A stretch of DNA of 20,795 nt, from the NCBI GenBank assembly GCA_009731375.1, contig BJOX01000287.1, positions 83,709 through 104,503 of the forward strand, read 5' to 3'. A program made the position numbers and the translations under genes. This document shows, piece by piece, positions 13,717 to 20,795 of the stretch. The DNA comes from Paulinella micropora. Its lineage: Eukaryota > Cercozoa > Imbricatea > Euglyphida. The first letter of the stretch is position 1; each line of letters begins with the position of its first letter. The notes under the pieces were generated by a model. That model was not told the DNA's origin, made no database searches, and was given only the letters and a program-made list of their open reading frames with translations.

Positions 13717-16129
13717 TCACAACTCGTGCGGCTGCGGGCCCAACAAGGGGCCCAAGAACGTGGAGCCCTGCACGCCCGTGCCGGCGTACTCAGCGCCCGC
13801 GCCCTTGAGCTGCATGAAGGCGTGGGGGTCGGCGCGCGGGCCCGGCCGACCGCGGCGTCGTGCAGCCTGCCGTGTATGCGGCTGTAGGTGAGCTGCGCGC
13901 CGCGGCAGCAAATGGACTGCTCAATTTCCAGGGGCTTGAAGATACCCTCTTCGCTAAACATGAGCGGCTGCGCGCTGGTGAGGTCCGACACCTTGTATTT
14001 GAGCGCGCTCAGCACCAGCTCGCACATCGGGGCGGACGGATCGTCATCGAAGCGTTCGCCGACCAGCTCCGGGGTGATTTTGCCCGTCATGGAGCTGAAC
14101 CAAGACTTGGGCACGTACGTGTACGGCACGGGCACGACGACGATGTCCCATTCCTGGCCGGGGCGCGGGTCGCTGCCGTTGAGTTGCTTGGTGACGGTAG
14201 CGAGCTTGACGCCCGCCCCGTGCTCGTAGCGGACCGAGACGATGTTGGGCTCTATCCGCAGCGTGCGGCGGTCCATGACGATGGTGCCCGCCTTGAAGCG
14301 CACCTGCACGCTGGTCTGGAAAGAGTCGGGGTCGTTGGCAAAGACCACGTCCGAGTCCTTGACGACGACGTGCGCGCTGCCCTGCCCCTTGCGCATAAAG
14401 AGCGCCGACCCGCCGACGAACTTAATAGCGGGCCGGAAGAGCATGAAGCCGAGCGGGAAGGGCAGGTTGTGGTCGATGACCCACTCCAGGTTCGCGCGCG
14501 TAACCGGTTCTGTTTTCAGCCAGCGCTCGAAACGTTCGAAACTATTCCCCGACGGCGTACTGCCCTTGGGCGGCGTGCCGCCGGACGGCACGTGTTTCTT
14601 AAGTGCTTCGCGCACGAGCTGATGTATGTAGCTAGCGGAGACAGACATTTCTGGCGCCGAGGCGGGGCAGAACTCATTCTCCAGCAAATGTTGGCCAATG
14701 AACTTTGCTTGGTCATCAATGCCCAGCGTTTCATCGCACACAGCCATTATCGAGGCTAAATAGTTGTCCGATCTCAGTGTTTTCTCGGTGCACAATTGTG
14801 ACAGACCGCGCAGGAGGCTCGCGCGCAGACCAATTTTGCTGACCTCGTCGCTCGTGGGTTTCTTCAATTCAGACTGGTAGTGTATCCACATGCAAGCAAT
14901 AGCCTTTCCCTCGTTTGAATCTTTGTCGTCGAGAAACGCTTCCACTTGCGGTATTAAGCCTTGGTAGGAAGCGTCGGATCTGTTCAGAAATCCCGCGATG
15001 TCCAGTTTGAGTCCTTGCCTAGTTGTCTCCGGAACTTGGGGAAATGGTGTTGAATGGCCCGATGCATCGAGCGCACCAGCGTTGTCTTTGCTATAGTGCA
15101 ACAGCGACTTTACGAACCAGTCGTATAACTGTGCTTCGCTAGGTTTGCCCTTGGAAAACAGCGCTCCGAGCAGGCGGAGCAGCTTCTTCTTCTGTTTTTG
15201 ATCCTCCTTTTCGACACTGTCTAGAAGTTCATCATCTTTCAAGCCTTGAATTTCTGTTCCAATGACAAACTTTCTGGCCCAGTCCTGGATACGAAGAAAA
15301 CTCTTGGCAGGGATAGTAACAGCTGCATCCGGCGCCAGTATGTTGAATGCGAGAATGTCGACTACGTCCAAACCGCCGCCACCAGTCGCAGGACCGGCCC
15401 CGGCGGCCAAACCGTCGTCGTCGTCGCTGTCGTCGTCGCCACCACCACCACCGCCGCCGCCACCCCCGCCGTCGTCGTCGCTGTCGCCAGCCGCCGTCGG
15501 CGGCGGCAGCTGGTCGGCAAGCTCGGGCCTCTGGCCCAGCAAGTAGGACAGCACACCGATGAGATCCGCGCCGTGGTACAATTGGTACATAGTAGGTTTG
15601 TCTACTCCCAAAATCGCCTTGAACAGCTTCTGGCCCAGGGCCCCGGGGCCGCCGCCGAACAGGCCCGAGTGTTGCAGGACGGCCTTGAGGGTCAAGTAAT
15701 GTATCTCGCCCTGGTCGCCGTCGACTATGCCGATCGTGCGCTGAGAGCTCTCGTAGCGTTCAAAGTCCCTGTTGCTCATATTGCCGTCAGGCAGCATCTG
15801 GAAGCGTTCCGAGATGATGCACGGGGTCGTCGTGGGGTCGTGCGGCTCGCGCCTGCCCACCTGGTAGCTGCGCGAAGGGATGGCGTCCAGCCCCTGCTGG
15901 GTCCGGAACATCACGAGCTTCTCGTTGGTGCGGTCGTGCGGCTTGACCTTGGGCTCGTCCTGCCCGAACATGGGCAGGATCCCGCTCTCCGCCTTGATCG
16001 TGTTGGCAAAGCGGTAGACCTCGTTCGTGAGCAGCACCACGGCCAACCGGACTCGGGTCACGAGGAGCACACCTATCAACGTGCGGGGGCCCGCCACACA
16101 CACTTACAGAACGAACCTAACACCGACAT
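13717..16129 (-). CDS. Large unrecognised protein with Gly/Asp linker
   Basis: Long open frame, about 800 residues, with two breaks. At the 3' end, the frame leaves a conserved-looking stretch (EQSICCRGAQLTYSRIHGRL) and goes into arginine/alanine-rich nonsense, while the next minus frame gives a natural C terminus (ADPHAFMQLKG ... LGPLLGPQPHEL) stopping at 13717, so an indel lies near 13838-13870. At the 5' end no ATG opens the frame; see the putative intron at 16073-16107. Layout: N-terminal domain (~250 residues, YRFANTIKAESGILPM...), a GDSDDDGG(G)n DDDSDDDD linker at about 15365-15510, a charged helical middle, and a C-terminal domain rich in beta-prone stretches (FPLGFMLFRPAIKFVGGSAL, FKAGTIVMDRRTLRIEPNIV). 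The pattern suggests a structural or scaffold protein more than an enzyme, but I cannot assign a family. First in-frame ATG inside the open frame: 15971. Confidence 0.65.
15365..15510 (-). repeat. Trinucleotide repeat encoding Gly/Asp linker
   Basis: On the plus strand GTC, CCACCA and GCCGCC triplets alternate. Read on the minus strand they encode runs of aspartate, serine and about twelve glycines, then GLAAGAGPATGGGG. It probably forms a flexible acidic hinge within the large protein and probably varies in length between isolates. Confidence 0.75.
16073..16107 (-). other. Putative 35-nt mini-intron at 5' end of large gene
   Basis: On the minus strand an ATG at 16129 opens seven codons plus one base (MSVLGSF+T), followed by a perfect GTAAGT donor at 16107-16102. 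TAG at 16075-16073 ends the segment, and joining there continues the long frame in phase (VLLVTRVRLAVVLLTNEV). Without splicing the ATG frame stops at TGA, and the long frame has a TAA just upstream. There is no pyrimidine tract and 35 nt is very short, so an indel error is a real alternative. Confidence 0.3.
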
Positions 16130-16331
16130 GCTGCGACCTGCGGCCGCCAGGCACGCGGGCCCCCCCCAGAGCCCCGCCGACAATTCGCTCAACCGAGATA
16201 CGCACCATTCAGACCCACCAGCCGAACCTAACACCGACATGCTGCGACCTGCGGCCGCCAGGCACGCGGGCCGCTCCCAGAGCCCCGCCGACAATTCGCT
16301 CAACCGAGATACGCACCATTCAGACCCGCCG
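16112..16331. repeat. 111-bp direct repeat, two copies
   Basis: CGAACCTAACACCGACATGC begins at 16112 and again at 16223. The following ~110 bases are nearly identical, differing mainly in GGGCCCCCCC versus GGGCCGCTCC and near the end. The period of 111 is 37 codons, so it keeps frame on both strands. It lies exactly where two genes diverge and each copy carries CATG, an ATG on both strands. Confidence 0.9.
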
Positions 16332-17102
16332 CGCACACATGTGCGGCGGGCCTTCGGCTTCTACCACACTAGTGCGACATCATCATCACGCTCCGAACCG
16401 GCCGGCTGGTCGGAGGAGGCGCCGCCGACGCGCCTCCAGCGCCCCGTCCCGCAGCGCGCGGTTCCACGCTTTGGCCCGCACTTTCCGCTTACCCACGCTG
16501 GTAGTAGCCCGCACTTTCCGCCTACCCACGCTGGTAGTAGCCCGCACTTTCCGCCTACCCACGCTGGTAGTAGCCCGCACTTTCCGCTTACCCACGCTGG
16601 TAGCCCCCACTTTCCGCCTACCCATGCTGGTAGCCCGCACTTTACGCCTACCCACGCTGGTAGTGCGCACATTCCACCGCTCGTCCCTCGCTTTGGTCCG
16701 TGCTTTCAGCCCCACTTGGGATGCCCGCACCTTCCACCGCCCGCCCCGCACTTGGGGTGCCAGCACCTTCCACCGCCCGCCCCGCACTTGGGGTGCCAGC
16801 ACCTTCCACCGCCCGTCCCGCACTTTGGTCCGCGCTTTCAGCCCCACTTGGGGGGTCCGCACATACCACCGCCCGTCCCGCACTTTGGTCCGCGCTTTCA
16901 GCCCCACTTGGGGGGTCCGTACATACCACCGCTCGTCCCTCGTTTTGGTCCACGCTTTGGCCCCCGTCGTTGGCCGCAAGTGCAGCCGGCCGCAGAGCAG
17001 GAGTCGACCCGCGTCCCTGGCCTGTTCCGAAGAACAACGCCCGAGGTTGCGTACTGGCACCAAGACGGCATGAAGGTGGAAGAAGACGTAAGCGATGGGT
17101 AG
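16128..17102 (+). CDS. Proline/histidine-rich tandem-repeat protein
   Basis: Open from the ATG at 16128 to the TAG at 17100-17102, about 324 residues. It opens with the two 37-residue repeats (MLRPAAARHAG ... SPADNSLNRDTHHSD), then a linker, then about seven 9-11-residue units of the form SPHFPPTHAGS (about 16477-16665). Units of the PPPAPHLGCQHL and PVPHFGPRFQPHLGG types follow (about 16720-16960), and the tail is non-repetitive (RTTPEVAYWHQDGMKVEEDV). The tail, the stop and an AATAAA 47 bases later support this frame. Caution: because all repeat periods are multiples of three, other frames on both strands are also open, including a basic minus-strand frame with GRRKVRATTSV units that has only a GTG start. 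If real, the product is probably disordered or surface-exposed. It overlaps by 2 bases, head to head, with the possible start of the large minus-strand gene. Confidence 0.45.
   Translation: MLRPAAARHAGPPQSPADNSLNRDTHHSDPPAEPNTDMLRPAAARHAGRSQSPADNSLNRDTHHSDPPRTHVRRAFGFYHTSATSSSRSEPAGWSEEAPPTRLQRPVPQRAVPRFGPHFPLTHAGSSPHFPPTHAGSSPHFPPTHAGSSPHFPLTHAGSPHFPPTHAGSPHFTPTHAGSAHIPPLVPRFGPCFQPHLGCPHLPPPAPHLGCQHLPPPAPHLGCQHLPPPVPHFGPRFQPHLGGPHIPPPVPHFGPRFQPHLGGPYIPPLVPRFGPRFGPRRWPQVQPAAEQESTRVPGLFRRTTPEVAYWHQDGMKVEEDVSDG
16477..16960. repeat. Nested in-frame minisatellites
   Basis: Units of 33 bp (CGCACTTTCCGCCTACCCAC, with GCTGGTAGTAGCC following) lie at 16477-16600 and shorten to 27-30 bp up to 16670. 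Then come 36-bp units with CCGCCCGCCCCGCACTTGGG, followed by 60-bp units containing CACTTTGGTCCGCGCTTTCA. Every period is a multiple of three. Confidence 0.85.
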
Positions 17103-17148
17103 CACAGCTTTCCCTCCCCAACTTTCTTTCCGGCCTAAAACAAAAACT

Positions 17149-17154
17149 AATAAA
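17149..17154 (+). terminator. Polyadenylation signal AATAAA (plus strand)
   Basis: 47 bases after the stop at 17102, in an A-rich context, and the main support that the plus-strand repeat ORF is transcribed. Confidence 0.5.
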
Positions 17155-17243
17155 TCTGATCTTTCTGCTAACTAGCAAAAATAATTCGCCCCCGGTCCGG
17201 TGGTATAAGCCGTCACGACAGCCGCCTCTTTCTTTCTTTTGTT

Positions 17244-17249
17244 TTTATT
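17244..17249 (-). terminator. Polyadenylation signal AATAAA overlapping a stop
   Basis: The minus strand reads AATTAATAAAAAC, where TAA (17250-17248) is the stop of the recombinase-like gene and AATAAA overlaps it. The convergent pair therefore have signals about 90 bases apart. Confidence 0.45.
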
Positions 17250-19708
17250 AATTATTCACATTAGCGAGCGCGTCCAAGACGTCCCGGTTGTGCAAGAGCA
17301 GCGTGTCACCCCCGGCCTTGTTTTCGTCCACCGAGAACCGGCCCGCGTCCGCACGAGCGCCACGGCGGAAAATGCACCAGTTGCGATCAAACCACGGGCC
17401 CCAGTAGTCGGGGCACGCGGCGGGGTTTCGTGTCACTGCCGACTGCGGCCCCCGGCGGCAGCGGGCAATGCTTGCTGTCCACCACCGGTTCGGTTCGTTC
17501 TGGCGCAGGTGGCTGCCACTGCACCAGCACGCCGCCGCTAATTCTTTGCACGGCACCTGCCCGCAGCTGGTCCAGGAAAGCCTGCATCAGCATCAGCAGC
17601 TTCGGGGTCTTATCTACGCGAACCCCTTGGTCGCCGTACTCTTTCAGAATCTCTGCGACCGTAAGCCAGCGGTCGGGCCAGCCACAGACTTTGTCCCTGA
17701 CACGAAAACGGCACACGTACTTTAGGTCCTCCGGTTCTCCTTCGTGGGGCGGCAGGCAATAGATATGGCTATTTCTAGCCGGAAAAACCCCCAGGCGTGC
17801 CACCTCCTTCCAATCGTTGTTGTACCTGTTCTTGCAATCCGCTATTGACAAGTGGCTGTTGTACACGTGCCAGCGGTGCGAGGCTTTTGCAGGCTCGTGC
17901 CGTTTCCAGAACGCACTGACCTCGCGTTTTGACGCATGCACCACGTGCTGGAAGCCCAGCAGCTCGAGGCCTGGCGCCAGCCGCTGCGCCTCCTCGGCCG
18001 TGTTGTTGAACGCCGCCGGCGCAGGGTGAATAAAGTCCGCGCCGCGCATTTCCCGCACCCTCCACCTCCTTTGCTGCCGCAGCTTCTCTTCTTCCGGCGA
18101 CAAGGGCTCCAGGCGCGGCCCCTCCTCCGAGAAGCGCCTGGTAAACTCGCTGGCCCTGGGCGACACGTACACCTGCACGGCGTCGTGGTCGTCGACGTGT
18201 GCGTGCCAGTTCCGCTGATTCAGCATCCCCTCGATCCACTGCGCCTGCTCCGCCGCCGCAAGGCGGCGGTGGCCCGGCAGCAGGTACTCCGAGTTCACGG
18301 TGTCCAGGCTGTGCTGCCCGGCCCCCGCAAACACCGTCAGGTGCGCGCCGCCCGAGCCCGCCGCCCCCCAGGGCGGCGGCCCGCCGCCCAGCGCGGTAAA
18401 CACCTCGAACTGCTCCAGCTCGCGCACCATGGTCTCTGCCGGCTTGCGGCTGCTCTTGAACGTCAGCAGGTTAGCCCAGCCCCGAACGCGGCAGCGGGCC
18501 GGCCGCTGGTTGTTCACCCACATCTTTTCTCCCAGCTGTAGGTACGCGTCGCGCACAAAGCCGGACCTCGCTCTCTCGGCCAGTGACGAGTTGTTCCTGC
18601 TGTTCCTCCACCCCTCGTAGCGTTTGTAGCTCGCCTTGTGCGGGAACAGCGGCCTGTGCTGCGTGCCGCCGACCACGGCGGGCACCACGCGCTCCCGCAG
18701 GTCCAGCAGCACAAAGTCCAGCGCCGAGCTCCGGGCGCCCCGGCGCACGAAGCCCGCCGGGCCACCGGCCGGCAGCTCGTTGGTCGGCCAGGGCTGCCGG
18801 CCGAGCGGCAGCAGCTGGCCGCCGTACATCGCGCGGGTCTTGTTCTTCTGCACGCTCAGCGACGTCGCGTCCTGCAGATTGATCACCCAGCGCCGCGGCT
18901 CCTTTTCCTCGCGCAGCAGCGAGCTGTTCAGGTGCAAGTTCACCAGGATGCCCGGCCGCGGCACGGGCGGCGTCAGCAACAGGCACAGCAGCGCCGCCCG
19001 CAACGCGCGCAGCCAGCCCTCCCTCACCCGAGCGTAGTTGGCGCGCGTCACAAGAACCGTCTTCACGTCCTCGCCGTAGTGCGCAAAGTACTCGGCCAGC
19101 GCCGCCACGCGGAATGGCTGCAGGTCCCACATCGTCCAGTCCGACTCCTCCCGCCCGACGCCGTACACCCGCTCGATCCGCGCGTACTGCTGCGCCTGCC
19201 GCGACAGGTTCGCCAGCCACCTCGACGTCTGCTGCCACGCTAGTACGCCGCGCGCCGGTCGCAGAAAGTCCGACAGCTGCGTCAGGCTGCCCAGGTACGA
19301 GCCCACCGTGCTCGACATGATCTTGGTACGCCCCGCACCGGTCGCGGCGAACTCCGACAGCAGCGCGGCCTGGCCCAGCGCGTCCACCAGCCTGCTGGCT
19401 CCATGCTCGCGCGCAAACTCCGCGAACCTGCGCACGTGCCGGAGGTGGCTGGTTATTGTGCTCTTGCTCGGGATCGGGCCCGTGCGTTCGGGGTTCCACC
19501 TCAGCTCCAAGAACTGCTTGAATCTCGTCAGCTGCCTCTGCAGCTCGCCATCCTCCTCGTCCTCCTCCTCGACTATTATCGGGGGATCTTCGCCCGACTC
19601 GGACGACGACTCGTCGCCGCGCAGGTCGATCGCGTCCAGCCCCTTAAAATTGTTTACGCCGGGCTCCGCGCCCGCCAGCAACTCCTCGCCGTCTTCCTCC
19701 GCCGCCAT
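17248..19708 (-). CDS. Tyrosine-recombinase-like protein, frameshift near the C terminus
   Basis: Starts at the ATG at 19708. The acidic N terminus (DESSSESGEDPP, VEEEDEEDGE) is followed by a helical SAM-like segment (IPSKSTITSHLRHVRRFAEF, residues ~60-110) and a second helical part (VGSYLGSLTQLSDFL). Then come features of tyrosine recombinases: a possible box I arginine (LLLTPPVPRPGILVNLHL, ~residue 250), a beta-hairpin lysine (VQKNKTRAMYGGQLLPLG, ~290) and HSLDTVNSEYLLP (~470), like the GHS..T...Y block with the nucleophile tyrosine. The HxxR box is not clear (perhaps RCRVRGWANLL), so activity is uncertain. The ~300 residues beyond are not recognised. The frame runs to a stop at 17387, but the next minus frame gives a far better ending (PDYWGPWFDRNWCIFRRGA ... 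DVLDALANVNN) stopping at 17248, so an indel lies near 17410-17460. Likely role, if right: integration or genome resolution. Confidence 0.5.
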
Positions 19709-19952
19709 TACTTGCCGCGCACTGTGTTTATGCTCTCTCTCTCTCTTAAGATTCTCTTGCTGCCAAAATTCTTGTGTGTTAGTTCCAAAACCCTCCTTTC
19801 GCGCCCTGCTGAGCTGGGTGCCTTTTCTTTCGCCCCCTCCCCGCCCAAAAAAGGCAGGAGAAATTTTAATGAGGGCTTTTTTTTGGGGTGGGGGGGGGTT
19901 GTTTTTGTCAATTTCTCTCGTTCTTGCAGGCGGCCCCCCCCCTTTTTGTTTC
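19709..19952. other. Intergenic region with C/G homopolymers
   Basis: The GA tract (GAGAGAGAGAGAG on the minus strand) lies about 20-35 bases before the ATG at 19708, followed by CATAAACAC, a weak TATA-like element. Further out are a T8 and a G9 run near 19880-19900 and a C9 run near 19935. An open minus frame crosses the whole spacer into the next gene but has only a TTG start, so I do not treat it as coding. Confidence 0.5.
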
Positions 19953-20297
19953 TCATTCTTTCCGTTCGTTCTTCGCAGTCTGTCTGCCTGCCGCGGGCCG
20001 CTGCCCCCAGATCTGCTGCCACTCCTTCAGAGCGGCGTCGATGGCCGCGAACACCTGCAACGACCGCCCGCCGCGCAGCGCCGCCAGCACGCGGTGCAAA
20101 AAGATCCTCGTCAGCAATTCTTGGTCCGCCGCGGGCCGCATCGCCGTCCTCAGCTGCAGCCCCCGCCCCGCGCCCAAATGGTGGTCCAGCAGCGCGGGCC
20201 ACGCCAGGTAAAAAAACAAGTGCACCGGCACCAGCGGGTCCAGCCGCAGCGTCCGCGCGTGCTTCGCCTCGTCCAGGGCGGCCGCTATTGACGACAT
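19953..20297 (-). CDS. Small hypothetical protein, 114 residues
   Basis: ATG at 20297 (MSSIAAALDEAKHARTLRLD), stop at 19953. The frame extends 13 codons further upstream, but only to a TTG, so the ATG is preferred. The product is helical and leucine/alanine-rich, with a hydrophobic stretch VPVHLFFYLAWPALL, arginines (MRPAADQELLTRIFLHRVLA) and a polar tail (AGRQTAKNERKE). No motif is recognised. It lies 54 bases downstream of another small minus-strand gene and is on the same strand as the recombinase-like gene. The two small frames could be exons of one gene, since TCTTTCCCCTAG at the end of the upstream one resembles a 3' splice site. I could not identify a matching donor. Confidence 0.5.
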   Translation of the reverse strand: MSSIAAALDEAKHARTLRLDPLVPVHLFFYLAWPALLDHHLGAGRGLQLRTAMRPAADQELLTRIFLHRVLAALRGGRSLQVFAAIDAALKEWQQIWGQRPAAGRQTAKNERKE

Positions 20298-20351
20298 GGT
20301 GGTGCCGGGCGCCGTGTAGCAGTGTTCGCCTCGCAAGCAACCACGCAGGAG

Positions 20352-20786
20352 CTAGGGGAAAGACACGCGCAGGCTCTTAATCAGGGGCTCGGTCTCTGCT
20401 ACTATGACCAGATCGAGCCGTGCTGGTGCGCCACAGCACATCAGAAACAACAGGTAAGGCCACAGCCAGGGCCAGGCACCGTTGCGGACGAGCGGCTCCA
20501 AGAGCGCCACAAAGGGTAGCAACGTAGCAGGAGGGCCCGCACAGCGTAGCTGCACCTGCTCCAGCCAGAGCCTGGCGATCAGCTGTTTGTCGTGCTTTAG
20601 CCAGACCCTTTCTAAGGACAGCACGCGACCGGACTGCGGCGCGCGTGTTGGTTGTACCAAAGGGGGCGTGCCGGTTTCGGTTTGAGTCCTGAAGTAACTT
20701 ATGGGCCCCGCCGCCCAAGATCTCTGGCGCAGAGCCCCCCCGTGCTGAAGATCGTCGGCGGAGGCCTCCAGCTGCGGCGAGGCCAT
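20352..20786 (-). CDS. Small hypothetical protein, 144 residues
   Basis: A clean ATG at 20786 (MASPQLEASADDLQHGGALR) and a TAG at 20352. The N-terminal ~50 residues are polar and proline-containing. The C-terminal part (LSLERVWLKHDKQLIARLWL, ATLLPFVALLEPLVRNGAWP, WLWPYLLFLMCCGAPARLDL) is leucine/tryptophan-rich and could be a compact helical domain or one or two membrane-associated helices. I do not recognise the family. The start lies 9 bases from the window edge, so its promoter is not visible. Confidence 0.5.
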   Translation of the reverse strand: MASPQLEASADDLQHGGALRQRSWAAGPISYFRTQTETGTPPLVQPTRAPQSGRVLSLERVWLKHDKQLIARLWLEQVQLRCAGPPATLLPFVALLEPLVRNGAWPWLWPYLLFLMCCGAPARLDLVIVAETEPLIKSLRVSFP

Positions 20787-20795
20787 CGCGCGCCC

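Noticed and set aside
15246-16127. Plus-strand extension of the repeat ORF upstream of 16128
   Set aside because: It is antisense to the large minus-strand gene and reads as shadow sequence (VVVAVVVATTTT from the Gly/Asp linker).
16386-17105. Basic minus-strand repeat protein (GRRKVRATTSV units), protamine-like
   Set aside because: It has only a GTG start, no end signal was identified, and it lies opposite a frame with a better tail and polyadenylation signal. Mentioned as a possibility only.
1-20795. tRNA, rRNA and insertion-sequence features
   Set aside because: I saw no cloverleaf-like tRNA sequence, no rRNA-like stretch, and no transposase with terminal inverted repeats; the recombinase-like gene has no visible flanking repeats.

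Overview
The window looks like part of the genome of a large eukaryotic DNA virus (Nucleocytoviricota-like), or a viral insertion in a GC-rich protist genome. I cannot choose between these from the sequence. The evidence is: dense, mostly intron-poor genes on both strands; A/T-rich start-proximal motifs; AATAAA or AATTAAA signals at gene ends; no bacterial ribosome binding sites; one RNA polymerase subunit (an RPB5 homologue with an added zinc ribbon); two PD-(D/E)XK-like nucleases; a tyrosine-recombinase-like protein; and two F-box/leucine-rich-repeat paralogues. No capsid, DNA polymerase or packaging ATPase is recognisable here, so the virus assignment is an inference.

Layout: 1-439 is almost empty. 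A minus-strand gene of unknown function lies at 440-1076 and is cut by a 10-base scaffold gap. Positions 1077-3141 are a 2-kb repeat block: a CA-rich arm containing CGACGATACAC units, a core of palindromic TTGGGCAAACCCAA satellites, a TG-rich arm carrying the reverse complement of the left unit, and a CT microsatellite. Then come two unknown genes (3142-4441 +, 4585-5578 -), each with a frame break, and a 555-base assembly gap flanked by poly-C and poly-G. After the gap, a Cys/His-repeat protein with a C-terminal nuclease-like domain (6224-8088 +) converges on a RecB/Cas4-type nuclease (8172-9275 -).

Two tandem F-box/LRR genes (9583-12471 -) are divergent from the zinc ribbon-RPB5 gene (12665-13513 +). 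RPB5 converges, over an A/T hairpin, on a large unrecognised protein (13717-16129 -) that carries a Gly/Asp low-complexity linker and may have a tiny intron at its 5' end. A proline-rich tandem-repeat ORF (16128-17102 +) diverges from it and converges on the recombinase-like gene (17248-19708 -). Two small unknown minus-strand genes (19953-20297, 20352-20786) close the window.

Breaks are frequent: four clear reading-frame breaks plus one that could instead be a short intron, an in-frame TAG, and three N gaps. One break falls in a 9-base G run. For another, a 120-bp repeat ladder shows that exactly one base is missing. One 10-N gap is a false gap, because its flanks are a 22-base overlap. Most breaks are therefore probably assembly errors, not decayed genes. 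Functionally the window combines transcription (RPB5), DNA cutting and recombination (two nucleases, a recombinase-like protein) and probable ubiquitin-ligase adaptors (F-box/LRR). Several unrelated proteins carry short basic nuclear-localisation-like motifs near a terminus.
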